This document shows, one piece after another, positions 9,061 through 17,368 of a DNA stretch of 64,000 nucleotides. A program made the translations under genes and the position numbers. Location: positions 314,691-378,690 of the forward strand of contig NZ_LMQB01000027.1 in assembly GCF_001424045.1 (NCBI RefSeq). The letters run 5' to 3'. The notes under the pieces are model-generated. The model saw only the letters and a program-made list of their open reading frames with translations, was not told where the DNA came from and ran no database searches. How positions within the stretch are numbered: the stretch's first letter is position 1; every line of letters begins with the position of its first letter. Source of the stretch: Rhizobium sp. Leaf371 (GTDB lineage Bacteria; Pseudomonadota; Alphaproteobacteria; Rhizobiales; Rhizobiaceae).

Positions 9061-10338
9061 TTACGCCGAAACGTTGGCCTTCTCGTCCGTGCGCTCCGAG
9101 TAGATGTAGAGCGGGCGGGCGGAACCCTTGACGACCTCGTCGGAGATGACGACTTCGCGGACACCTTCCAGCGTCGGCAGTTCGAACATCGTGTCGAGCA
9201 GGATCTTTTCCATAATCGAGCGAAGGCCGCGGGCGCCGGTCTTGCGGATGATCGCGCGCTTGGCGATTTCGCGCAGCGCGTCCTCATGGAAGGTCAGTTC
9301 CACGTCTTCCATCTCGAACAGGCGCTGGTACTGCTTGATCAGCGCGTTCTTCGGCTCCGACAGGATCTGGATCAGGGCGTATTCGTCGAGATCCTCGAGC
9401 GTCGCCAGAACGGGCAGACGGCCGATGAATTCGGGAATAAGGCCGAACTTGACCAGATCTTCCGGCTCCAGTTCGCGCAGGACTTCACCGACCCGGCGGT
9501 CCTCCGGAGACTTGACCGACGCACCGAAGCCGATCGACGTCTTCTCGCCACGGGCGGAAATGATCTTGTCGAGGCCGGCGAAGGCGCCGCCGCAGATGAA
9601 CAGGATGTTGGTCGTGTCCACCTGCAGGAATTCCTGCTGCGGATGCTTGCGCCCGCCCTGCGGGGGGACGGAGGCGACCGTGCCTTCCATGATCTTCAGC
9701 AATGCCTGCTGCACGCCCTCGCCCGAGACGTCCCGGGTGATCGACGGATTGTCGGACTTGCGCGAGATCTTATCGACTTCGTCGATGTAGACGATGCCGC
9801 GCTGGGCGCGCTCGACATTGTAGTCGGCGGACTGGAGCAGCTTCAGGATGATGTTCTCGACGTCCTCGCCGACATAGCCGGCTTCGGTGAGCGTCGTCGC
9901 ATCGGCCATGGTGAAGGGCACGTCGATGATGCGGGCGAGCGTCTGGGCGAGATAGGTCTTGCCGCAGCCGGTCGGGCCGACGAGCATGATGTTCGACTTG
10001 GCCAGCTCGATGTCGCTGCCCTTGGCCGAATGCGCCAGGCGCTTGTAATGGTTGTGGACGGCGACCGACAGGATACGCTTGGCCTGTTGCTGGCCGATCA
10101 CGTATTCGTCGAGAACCTTGATGATTTCCTGCGGCGTGGGCACGCCATCGCGGGACTTCACCATCGAGGTCTTGTTTTCCTCGCGGATGATGTCCATGCA
10201 CAATTCGACGCATTCATCGCAGATGAAAACGGTCGGTCCGGCAATCAGCTTCCGGACTTCGTGCTGGCTCTTGCCGCAGAAGGAACAATACAGGGTATTC
10301 TTAGAGTCACCGCCGTTGCTGCCGCTGACTTTGCTCAT
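9061..10338 (-). CDS. clpX: ATP-dependent Clp protease ATP-binding subunit ClpX
   Basis: A 425-residue ClpX. The N-terminal C4 zinc-binding domain ([13 protein letters not shown] ... [10 protein letters not shown], residues about 17-45) recruits substrates and adaptors. The AAA+ domain has Walker [14 protein letters not shown], Walker [11 protein letters not shown], and the pore motif region GYVGEDVEN. The C-terminus carries the sensor-2 region [15 protein letters not shown]. ClpX unfolds tagged or regulatory proteins and feeds them to ClpP, encoded just upstream. About 290 bases separate the two genes, so clpX probably has its own promoter. Confidence 0.97.
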   Translation of the reverse strand: MSKVSGSNGGDSKNTLYCSFCGKSQHEVRKLIAGPTVFICDECVELCMDIIREENKTSMVKSRDGVPTPQEIIKVLDEYVIGQQQAKRILSVAVHNHYKRLAHSAKGSDIELAKSNIMLVGPTGCGKTYLAQTLARIIDVPFTMADATTLTEAGYVGEDVENIILKLLQSADYNVERAQRGIVYIDEVDKISRKSDNPSITRDVSGEGVQQALLKIMEGTVASVPPQGGRKHPQQEFLQVDTTNILFICGGAFAGLDKIISARGEKTSIGFGASVKSPEDRRVGEVLRELEPEDLVKFGLIPEFIGRLPVLATLEDLDEYALIQILSEPKNALIKQYQRLFEMEDVELTFHEDALREIAKRAIIRKTGARGLRSIMEKILLDTMFELPTLEGVREVVISDEVVKGSARPLYIYSERTDEKANVSA

Positions 10339-10630
10339 TTCACTTTCCTTCCAGCACGCCGCGCGTCCCGTGCGGGACGCAACGAACCACTCAAACCGCT
10401 CCGCAGACTGGCGCGCCGTTCAGCGTCAGTGCATTGCTTCCGGGAGTACGAACCGGCCGCGTCTTCACGCGGGCCGGCGGCAACTTCTCTCCCACCGAAA
10501 ACCGGATGCTAGGACGCGAGAACTCAACATAGCATTAACGGTTGATAGTAACGGCTTTGGTCTCGGGATAAAGACCCTTGAAAGTTACAATTGTGTCACA
10601 AATGCATCATTCGCGACACAAAAGCCATGA

Positions 10631-11263
10631 TCAACTTTCGACGGCCGACTCCATCGCTTCGCGCGAGGTGATGACCTTGTCGATCACGCCCCAGGCAAGC
10701 GCCTCGTCGGAGGTCATAAAGTGGTCACGATCGAGCGTCTGTTCAACCTCTTCGTAGGTCCGTCCGCAATGCTTGACGTAGACCTCGTTGAGACGGCGCT
10801 TCATCTTCAGGATGTCGCGGGCATGACGCTCGATGTCGGAGGCCTGACCCTGGAAACCGCCGGAGGGCTGGTGCACCATGATGCGGGCGTTCGGCGTGGA
10901 GAAGCGCATGTCCTTGTGGCCGGCGGCCAGAAGCAGCGAGCCCATGGACGCGGCCTGGCCGATGCACAGCGTCGAGACGGCCGGCTTGATGAACTGCATC
11001 GTGTCGTAGATGGCCATGCCGGCGGTCACGACGCCGCCCGGCGAGTTGATGTAGATCGCGATTTCCTTCTTCGGGTTTTCCGCCTCGAGGAAGAGAAGCT
11101 GGGCGCAGACCAGCGTCGCCATATGATCTTCCACAGGGCCGGTGAGGAAGATTATGCGCTCCTTCAGGAGGCGCGAAAAGATGTCGTAGGAGCGTTCGCC
11201 ACGGTTGGTCTGCTCGACGACCATCGGCACGAGCGCCATAGCGGTATCAACGGGATTTGTCAT
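10631..11263 (-). CDS. clpP: ATP-dependent Clp protease proteolytic subunit ClpP
   Basis: A 210-residue ClpP peptidase. The catalytic triad is visible: Ser in [14 protein letters not shown], His in IMVHQPSGG, and Asp in TLDRDHFM. The N-terminal axial-gate segment is followed by [18 protein letters not shown] chose the ATG at 11263 ([15 protein letters not shown]); the frame runs about 33 codons further upstream but that extension matches nothing in the family. It forms tetradecamers that degrade proteins delivered by ClpX, encoded next on the same strand. Confidence 0.97.
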   Translation of the reverse strand: MTNPVDTAMALVPMVVEQTNRGERSYDIFSRLLKERIIFLTGPVEDHMATLVCAQLLFLEAENPKKEIAIYINSPGGVVTAGMAIYDTMQFIKPAVSTLCIGQAASMGSLLLAAGHKDMRFSTPNARIMVHQPSGGFQGQASDIERHARDILKMKRRLNEVYVKHCGRTYEEVEQTLDRDHFMTSDEALAWGVIDKVITSREAMESAVES

Positions 11264-11412
11264 GTCAGCCCTTCGTCTCATGAATGCGCGAACACTTCGC
11301 GTATCGGAATCATTCGAATATCTCTGCCCCTTTACATAGAGTGTCAGAGGTAGGCACTTCAAGTCGGCTGCCGTCTATAACGTTAACGAGGGCCGCTTGC
11401 CCGAAGGTGGCG

Positions 11413-12969
11413 TCAGAGCTGCGATTCGATGGGGAGAAAGCCGATGATGGCGGCCGTCATCCGCCGCCAGAAACCGGCATCCGGCTCCCGTTCCAGCATC
11501 CGAGAGCAATGCTGCGTCTCGTCGTTCCAGCAGAGGCGGCCCTTCTCCAGCGACAGCCGGAAGCTCGTGCCCGGATGGGTCTCGAGCGCGAAGATCGCGT
11601 CGACATCGGCGACGAGCGCCGGACAGGTGAAGAGCACGCCCATCTCGGTGTTGAGCGAGGCCGAACGCGGGTCGAAATTCATCGAGCCCACGAAGGCGCC
11701 CTTGCCGTCGATGGTGAAGGCCTTGGTGTGGAGGCTCGCGCCGCGCGATCCGAACAGCGAGATGCGCTGCGTCTCCGTCGCCTCCTGCACGGCCTTCAGC
11801 TCATAGAGCGTGACGCCGCCCGCCACCAGCTTGCGGCGATAATTGGCATAGGCGCCGTGCACGGCCGCGACGTCGGTCGCCGCCAGCGAATTGGTGAGGA
11901 TCGCCACATCGACATCCCGCCCGACCAGTCCGCACAGCGCCTTCACGCCATCGGCACCGGGGATGAAATAGGGCGAGATGATCTTCACGCTCTGCCCGGC
12001 CGCGGTGATATGCGGCAGCAATTCCTGCATCAGCCAGTTCTGGCGCCGCTCCAGATGTGCCTTTTCCGGCGGATCGGCCTTGATGGTGATGTCGCCGGTA
12101 AACCGGAGGTCCCCGCTCCCGTGGAAAAGCCCCGGCTCGGCTGCCGCCTGCTCCACATGGCCGAGATAGTGCCGGCCGCCCTTGCCGCGCGCGAGTTTGG
12201 CAAGCTTGCGGCGCAGGCGCGGCAGGTAGTGGCGGTGCGGCGTGCGCAGCGAGCCGATCGGCAGCACCATGGAGCTGTTCCAGTAGTCGTCGAAAACGGC
12301 GCTCGCCTCGCAGGCGATCGGGCCCAGCATCCACATGTCGAGATCGCGGAAGTTCGCCTGCTCGGCCGCGTCGAAATAGGCATCGCCGATATTGCGACCG
12401 CCGGCGATGACGACGCGACCGTCGGCGATCCAGGTCTTGTTGTGCATGCGCCGCGTCGCGCGCAAAGGCCGCAGCATCATTTCGAGGCCCCGGCGGAAAC
12501 GGTCGTTGCGCGCGCGGCTGGGGTTGAACAGCCGCACCTGAATGTTGTCATGCGCATCGAGCGCCAGGCAGAAGCGGTCGTGCAGCCCGGCATTGATGTC
12601 GTCCAGCAGCAGCCGCACCTGCACGCCGCGATCGGCCGCCGCCAGAATTTCAGCCGCCAGAAGCCGTCCCGTCAGGTCGCGCCGCCAGTAGTAGTATTGC
12701 AGGTCGAGACTGCGCCCGGCCTTGCGGGCGGAGACGGCGCGAACGGAAAACGCATCCAGATTGTCGCTGACCAGCGTGGCCGCACTCTGTCCGTCGCGGC
12801 CTGCCAGCAGGGGCACGCTTTCCCGATCGATCTCGGTCTGCCCCTCGACCGGCTGGATGGCCTTGGCCGGCTGCCCGTAGAGATGCCGGCCGAAGCGACC
12901 ATAGACGTAGATGGTGCCGAGCGCTGCCAGCACCGCCAGGATCGCAAGGGAGATGATCAGCCATTTCAT
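11413..12969 (-). CDS. Phospholipase D-family protein, cardiolipin synthase-like
   Basis: A 518-residue protein with one N-terminal membrane helix (MKWLIISLAILAVLAALGTI). It has two HKD motifs: HNKTWIADGRVVIAGGRNIGD (H-x-K-x4-D) in the first half and HTKAFTIDGKGAFVGSMNF in the second. The protein then continues DPRSASLNTEMGV, typical of the ClsC/YmdC group of PLD-type phosphatidyltransferases. Both catalytic motifs are intact. The probable reaction is cardiolipin synthesis at the inner membrane, but PLD-superfamily hydrolases cannot be excluded. An endonuclease/exonuclease/phosphatase-family gene lies upstream on the same strand; such pairs (PLD plus EEP proteins) are frequent and may act together in membrane lipid metabolism. 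Confidence 0.85.
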   Translation of the reverse strand: MKWLIISLAILAVLAALGTIYVYGRFGRHLYGQPAKAIQPVEGQTEIDRESVPLLAGRDGQSAATLVSDNLDAFSVRAVSARKAGRSLDLQYYYWRRDLTGRLLAAEILAAADRGVQVRLLLDDINAGLHDRFCLALDAHDNIQVRLFNPSRARNDRFRRGLEMMLRPLRATRRMHNKTWIADGRVVIAGGRNIGDAYFDAAEQANFRDLDMWMLGPIACEASAVFDDYWNSSMVLPIGSLRTPHRHYLPRLRRKLAKLARGKGGRHYLGHVEQAAAEPGLFHGSGDLRFTGDITIKADPPEKAHLERRQNWLMQELLPHITAAGQSVKIISPYFIPGADGVKALCGLVGRDVDVAILTNSLAATDVAAVHGAYANYRRKLVAGGVTLYELKAVQEATETQRISLFGSRGASLHTKAFTIDGKGAFVGSMNFDPRSASLNTEMGVLFTCPALVADVDAIFALETHPGTSFRLSLEKGRLCWNDETQHCSRMLEREPDAGFWRRMTAAIIGFLPIESQL

Positions 12970-13092
12970 GAAGCGGTCGAAGGCCTCCGGGTGGGTCGGT
13001 CAAGCGGATGCGGCAGCTTCACGATTGCCTGGAACATTTCCAGCCGAAGCGGGATCGCCTCGGCGTCGGACAATGCGGTAAAAACAAAGCTC

Positions 13093-13135
13093 TAGAGCAT
13101 TTGCCTGTGAACCCGTGTTTACAGGAAATGCCCTA
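13093..13135. repeat. Imperfect palindrome overlapping the stop of the EEP-family gene
   Basis: The arms TAGAGCATTTGCCTGT and (reverse complement) TAGGGCATTTCCTGT pair with one bulge and two mismatches around a short loop. The right arm includes the stop codon of the 13133-14110 gene. It resembles the small dispersed palindromes common in rhizobial intergenic DNA. It could also act as a 3' RNA stem, although no T-run follows. Confidence 0.6.
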
Positions 13136-14110
13136 GCCCGCCCGCGCCCTCGGTCCCTGCGGATCGTCGGGACCGTCCGGGCTCGTGATGCCGGAGGGGC
13201 CGGACGGAATCGTCTCGCTGCGGGGTGCCGCCCCCTCGACGAGATCCTTCCGGGTGGCGAGCGCGGCCTTGAGGTCGATATGGGCTTTCAGCGGCAGGTG
13301 GTCGGACGCGACGCGCGAGAGGGTCGAATTGTGCACCTCCACATGCGTCACCAGCGTATGCGGGCTGCCCATCACCCGGTCAAGGGCGAGCAGCGGATAG
13401 CGCGAGGGAAAGCTCGGCACGGCCGAGATCGAGTGGTCGAAGACGGGCGACAGCAGCGACAGGGCGGAGCGCCGGCCGATCCGCCATTCGTTCAGGTCGC
13501 CGATCAGGAGCGTCGGCCGTTCCTCCGCCTCTTCGATCGCCGCGAGAATGGCGCGCGCCTGCTGGCTGCGCGAATGCCGCAGCAGGCCGAAATGCGCGGC
13601 GATAATGCGCAGCGGCCCGTGTTTCAGGTCGAGATCCACCACAAGAGCCCCGCGCGGCTCGACCCCCGGCAGCTTCAGCTGGTTGACCTTGGCCACCGCC
13701 CCTTCGCGCACCAGCAGCAGATTTCCATGCCAGCCGTGGCCTTTGGGGGAGAAGGCCGCAATCGGCACCGACAGGAGATGACAATCCCGATGCAGCCGCT
13801 CCAGATCGAGCAGGCCCGCCCGCTCGCCGAAGCGCTGGTCGGCTTCCTGCAGCGCGATGATATCGGCGTCGATCTCGCAGATCACATCCATGATGCGGCC
13901 GGGGTCGAAGCGCTTGTCGGTGCCCACGCATTTGTGGATGTTGTAGGACGCGACCACCGTATCGCCCCGCGCCCCATGCGCCGCCTCACGCCCCGGCAAC
14001 GGCACCCGTCGCGCCCGCAGCGCCGCGAGCAACCCACCGGCCGTCTTGCCAGCCTTTAGGAACGGGCCAGCTTTCAGGAACGGAACGGGGTTGGCTCGTT
14101 TTTGCGACAT
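13133..14110 (-). CDS. Endonuclease/exonuclease/phosphatase (EEP) family protein
   Basis: About 325 residues. The EEP fold is recognised from VVASYNIHKCVGTD (metal-binding Asn), DADIIALQEAD (catalytic Glu), LLIGDLNEW (GDxN) and VASDHLPLKAHI (SDH). All key metal and catalytic residues are therefore present. Proteins of this type cleave phosphodiester or phosphomonoester bonds; substrates range from DNA to lipids, so I do not assign one. I used the ATG at 14110 (MSQKRANPVPFLKAG); a longer start at 14221 is possible. The N-terminus contains a six-residue duplication PFLKAG-PFLKAG, encoded by an 18-bp tandem duplication (14049-14084). The gene precedes the PLD-family gene on the same strand. Confidence 0.82.
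   Translation of the reverse strand: MSQKRANPVPFLKAGPFLKAGKTAGGLLAALRARRVPLPGREAAHGARGDTVVASYNIHKCVGTDKRFDPGRIMDVICEIDADIIALQEADQRFGERAGLLDLERLHRDCHLLSVPIAAFSPKGHGWHGNLLLVREGAVAKVNQLKLPGVEPRGALVVDLDLKHGPLRIIAAHFGLLRHSRSQQARAILAAIEEAEERPTLLIGDLNEWRIGRRSALSLLSPVFDHSISAVPSFPSRYPLLALDRVMGSPHTLVTHVEVHNSTLSRVASDHLPLKAHIDLKAALATRKDLVEGAAPRSETIPSGPSGITSPDGPDDPQGPRARAG
14049..14084. repeat. Two 18-bp tandem units in the start of the EEP gene
   Basis: CCAGCCTTTAGGAACGGG (14049-14066) is followed at once by CCAGCTTTCAGGAACGGA (14067-14084), 15 of 18 identical. In protein the units duplicate PFLKAG. Confidence 0.75.
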
Positions 14111-14448
14111 GGCAGGACTGACCTTGGCTTTCGATGCGACGATCGGGAGTGTCGGAGCGTGGTGGAGGAGATAGCGAGCGGAGCGCGGCTGACAAGGCAG
14201 CCCGTGTCCGCGGCCCCGCATTCCGCAAGACCACCCGGATTATGCCCCACCGCGGCAAGAACGAGCGACGACCCGATCTTGACAAATCGGCGGCGCCGAC
14301 CGTCTTCTGTGTGGCATCCACCGAAAGGCTGGAGGCGTGCCTGCGCGACTGCCCGGCCCCCTCGTCACCGTTCCCCGTCAGAGGCCGTCTCCCCGCCTCA
14401 TCCACCGACCGGCGCGCACGCCCGGTCGTCGCCTATATTGGACATGCC

Positions 14449-15726
14449 ATGCCGACAGCCACACCGACTGCCCCACACATCGCCTCGTCTGCCGCGATCA
14501 TCGATGCCGCCACCCGACGGGTGCGGCTCGACATCCGCGACCCCGCCTTCTACCGCGATCCCCTGCCGACCTATGCCGCGCTGCACGCCACCTGCCCCGC
14601 CTTTTTCTGGGAGGAGCCCGGACAATGGTTCTTCACCGGCTACGACCAGGTGAACGCGCTGCTGCGCGATCGTCGCTTCGGCCGCCAGATCCTGCATGTG
14701 GCGACGCGCGAGGAGCTGGGAATGCCCGATCCGAAGCCGCATCTCGCCGACTTCGACCGGCTGGAGCACCATTCGCTGCTGGAGCTGGAGCCGCCGGCGC
14801 ACACCCGCCTGCGCACGCTCGTCAATCGTGCCTTCGTCTCGCGGCATGTGGAGACGCTGCGACCGGAGATCGCCGCGCTCTGCCACAGTCTCATCGACGG
14901 GTTCGAGGCGGACGGTCGCGTCGAGCTTCTGAAGACCTATGCCGAGATCGTGCCGGTGACGGTCATCGCGCGCATGCTGGGCATTCCCGTCGAGATCGCC
15001 CCGAGCCTGCTCGATTGGTCGCACCGCATGGTGAAAATGTACGTCTTCAATCCCTCCGTCGAGACGGAGCACGACGCCAACCGCGCCTCGGCGGAATTCG
15101 ACGCCTATCTGCGCGGCATCGTCGCCTGGAAGCGCGACAATCCGGGCGACGACCTCCTGACCCACATGATCACGGCGGAAAAGGACGGCGAGCGGCTGAG
15201 CGAGGACGAACTGGTCTCAACCGCCGTTCTGCTGCTCAACGCCGGACACGAGGCGACCGTGCACCAGCTCGGCAACGCCGTCGCGACGATCCTTCAGACC
15301 GGCGCCGATCCGGCCATGCTCTTTGCCGACGACACGGCGACGGAGCGCACGGTGGAAGAATGCATGCGCTACGCCGCGCCGCTCCACATCTTCCAGCGCC
15401 ATGCGCTGTCCGACATCGACCTCGAAGACGGCATATCGCTCAGGAAGGGCGACCGCATCGGCCTCATGCTGGCGGCCGCCAATGTCGATCCGCGCAAATT
15501 CACCGACCCCTCGACCTTCCGTCCCGACCGCAACGAAGGCCCGCACCTGTCCTTCGGCGCGGGCATCCACTTCTGCATCGGCGCCCCGCTCGCCCGGCTG
15601 GAACTCAGGCTCTCCCTGCCCATCCTGTTCGAACGCCTGCCGGGCCTGCGCCTCGCGGCCGAGCCGGCTTTCAAGGACAGCTATCACTTCCACGGCCTGG
15701 AGCGACTGGATCTGGCCTGGGGCTGA
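14449..15726 (+). CDS. Cytochrome P450
   Basis: A 425-residue soluble bacterial P450. The I-helix motif is LNAGHEATVHQ (A-G-x-E-T). The K-helix E-x-x-R is in EECMRYAAP. The heme-binding loop FGAGIHFCIGAP supplies the Cys thiolate. The substrate is not evident. I used the ATG at 14449 (MPTATPTAPHIASSA), which gives the normal family length; the frame is open for another 315 bases upstream but without similarity. No ferredoxin or ferredoxin reductase is encoded nearby, so electron partners must come from elsewhere. It stands alone between the EEP gene (divergent) and the SDR gene (convergent). About 340 bases (14111-14448) upstream hold no other gene. Confidence 0.92.
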   Translation: MPTATPTAPHIASSAAIIDAATRRVRLDIRDPAFYRDPLPTYAALHATCPAFFWEEPGQWFFTGYDQVNALLRDRRFGRQILHVATREELGMPDPKPHLADFDRLEHHSLLELEPPAHTRLRTLVNRAFVSRHVETLRPEIAALCHSLIDGFEADGRVELLKTYAEIVPVTVIARMLGIPVEIAPSLLDWSHRMVKMYVFNPSVETEHDANRASAEFDAYLRGIVAWKRDNPGDDLLTHMITAEKDGERLSEDELVSTAVLLLNAGHEATVHQLGNAVATILQTGADPAMLFADDTATERTVEECMRYAAPLHIFQRHALSDIDLEDGISLRKGDRIGLMLAAANVDPRKFTDPSTFRPDRNEGPHLSFGAGIHFCIGAPLARLELRLSLPILFERLPGLRLAAEPAFKDSYHFHGLERLDLAWG

Positions 15727-15802
15727 GCGGCGGCACGGGAAGACGAGAGGCGGGCTTGCCGGGCATGCGTCCCCCGAAGATGCGTGAAGCCGTGCTCGGA
15801 GC

Positions 15803-15835
15803 TCGCTCAGACCTCGATCAGAGCTCGATCAGACC
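15803..15835. repeat. Three 11-bp tandem units over the SDR stop codon
   Basis: TCGCTCAGACC, TCGATCAGAGC and TCGATCAGACC follow each other directly. The stop codon of the SDR gene (15829-15831, minus strand) lies in the last unit. Confidence 0.75.
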
Positions 15836-16587
15836 TGAGCCAGGCCGCCATCGACGCTCAGTTCGATGCCGTTGATATAGCTGGCCTGCGGCGATGCCAG
15901 AAACAGAACCGCGGCAGCGATCTCCGGCGGCTGGGCCATGCGGCCTGCCGGTGCCGCCGACGCCACATAGGCTTCGAACTCCTTCATCTGCTCGTCATCG
16001 ATCTTCAGACCGTTCTGCATGATCGGTGTGACGGTCGCGCCGGGGCTGACCGCATTGACGCGAATCCCGCGTGCTTTGAGATCGGTGGCAAAAGAGCGCG
16101 CGAACGACCGGACCGCCGCCTTCGATGCATTGTAGACGCTGAGGTTCGCCATCCCTTTGTTTCCGACGATGGACGCGTTGAGAACGATGGCGCCCTTGTC
16201 GATCATCAGCGGCAACAGCGTCTGCACGGTGAAGAAAACGCCTTTGACGTTGATGTCGAACGTCTTCGCGAAGAAAGCCTCGTCCGTTTCCCCGAGAATA
16301 TTGTTTTCGGCGATGCCGGCATTCGCGAAGAGAATATCGATACGGTCCTCGCGACGGTCGATCTCCGCCTTCAGTTTTTCGAGACCGTCGAGCGTTCCGG
16401 CATCCGAGACGACGCCGACCGCGCGGTCGCCGAGCACGGTCAAGGCCGCGTTCAGCGTCGTTGCCGTCCGCCCCGTCACATAGACCCGCTCAACGCCCCC
16501 TTCGAGGAATGCCTCTGCCGTTGCGAGGCCGATCCCCGATGTACCGCCAGTGATCACAGCCACTTTTCCTGCAAAATTCGGGCTCAT
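15829..16587 (-). CDS. SDR-family NAD(P)-dependent oxidoreductase
   Basis: A 252-residue classical short-chain dehydrogenase. The cofactor motif TGGTSGIG is near residue 14. The NAG motif is in LFANAGIAE. The catalytic Ser is in VLNASIVGN and the Tyr-x-x-x-Lys in YNASKAAV. The C-terminus is YINGIELSVDGGLAQV. All catalytic residues are intact; the substrate is unknown. The gene is divergent from an ArsR-type regulator, with a CCGTAA/TTACGG inverted repeat between them, suggesting control by that regulator. Its stop lies inside a run of 11-bp tandem repeats. Confidence 0.92.
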   Translation of the reverse strand: MSPNFAGKVAVITGGTSGIGLATAEAFLEGGVERVYVTGRTATTLNAALTVLGDRAVGVVSDAGTLDGLEKLKAEIDRREDRIDILFANAGIAENNILGETDEAFFAKTFDINVKGVFFTVQTLLPLMIDKGAIVLNASIVGNKGMANLSVYNASKAAVRSFARSFATDLKARGIRVNAVSPGATVTPIMQNGLKIDDEQMKEFEAYVASAAPAGRMAQPPEIAAAVLFLASPQASYINGIELSVDGGLAQV

Positions 16588-16608
16588 TCAACTATCCGAT
16601 CCTAAATC

Positions 16609-16627
16609 CCGTAAAACCATATTACGG
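16609..16627. promoter_or_regulatory. Candidate operator between SDR and ArsR genes
   Basis: Perfect inverted repeat CCGTAA (16609-16614), 7-base spacer, TTACGG (16622-16627). It is nested in a longer AT-rich symmetry in which AAAACC (near 16613) mirrors GGTTTT (near 16634). It lies in the 97-base divergent promoter region and is a likely site for the ArsR-family protein. Confidence 0.55.
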
Positions 16628-16684
16628 TATTTCGGTTTTATTGTAATATTGAAACAAGTCAAGCTTGATGGTAAGGGATGCTCC

Positions 16685-17002
16685 ATGGCTCAGTTTTTTC
16701 ATCCCTCGACGGACGATATCACCTTGTCGGGCGTTCTCGCGGCTCTCGGAGAGCCTGCACGACTTCGCATCGTCCGCGCATTGGCGACATGTCCCGAAGG
16801 CCGCAATTGCGGAGAGGCTGCGCCCGATCTGCAGCTTCCCCGCTCCACGCTGTCCAACCATTTCCGGATTCTGAGAGAATCGGGACTGGTTCGCATGCAG
16901 AAGAAGGGCGTGGAAAACATCAACGCCCTTCGCTTCGACGACATCGAACTGCGGTTTCCGGGGCTCTTGACCGGCATTCTGTCTTACGAGAACACCGATT
17001 GA
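16685..17002 (+). CDS. ArsR-family winged-helix transcriptional regulator
   Basis: A 105-residue protein. It has the ArsR/HTH_20 core: LAALGEPARLRIVRALATC, then the recognition helix LPRSTLSNHFRILRESGLV and wing VRMQKKGVENINALRFDD. The ATG at 16685 has AAGGG at good spacing; the open frame upstream lacks one. The classical metal-binding ELCVCDL motif is absent. Instead two cysteines occur seven residues apart (CPEGRNC), so thiol-based sensing is possible but unproven. It is divergent from the SDR gene and probably represses it, as is common for such pairs. Confidence 0.85.
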   Translation: MAQFFHPSTDDITLSGVLAALGEPARLRIVRALATCPEGRNCGEAAPDLQLPRSTLSNHFRILRESGLVRMQKKGVENINALRFDDIELRFPGLLTGILSYENTD

Positions 17003-17018
17003 CCACGCCGCGGATGTC

Positions 17019-17363
17019 TCACACGCGGATCACGTAATCCTTGCGAGTCGTTTCAAGCACTTCCCAGCTTCCCTTGAAGCCGGGCCTGAGGACGAGGCTG
17101 TCGCCTGTTTTCAGGTCGAAGCGCTCGCCGTCATCGCCGGTGACGATGGAGTGGCCGGAGAGGATGTGGAAATATTCCCACTCCTCATAGACGATCCGCC
17201 ACTTGCCGGGCGTCGCCTCCCAGATGCCGGCATAGAGGCCGCCGGGGGCTTCCTCGACGTTCCAGGTGCGGAACTCCGGATTGCCGGAGATCAGGCGGTC
17301 CTCGGCGGGGGCGCCGATATCGGGCTGGATGCCGGTGATGTCGAAGCTGAGCGCACGGGTCAT
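17019..17363 (-). CDS. Cupin-domain protein
   Basis: A 114-residue single-domain cupin. The conserved segment is WRIVYEEWEYFHILSGHSIVTGDDGE, then GDSLVLRPGFKGSWEV. Only part of the usual His cluster is present (a Glu-x-x-x-Phe-His arrangement), so metal binding is uncertain. It follows metY by 5 bases on the same strand, so the two form an operon. The partner of this cupin in sulfur-amino-acid metabolism is not known. The start MTRALSFDITGIQPD was chosen because it abuts the metY stop. Confidence 0.82.
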   Translation of the reverse strand: MTRALSFDITGIQPDIGAPAEDRLISGNPEFRTWNVEEAPGGLYAGIWEATPGKWRIVYEEWEYFHILSGHSIVTGDDGERFDLKTGDSLVLRPGFKGSWEVLETTRKDYVIRV

Positions 17364-17368
17364 CGGCG

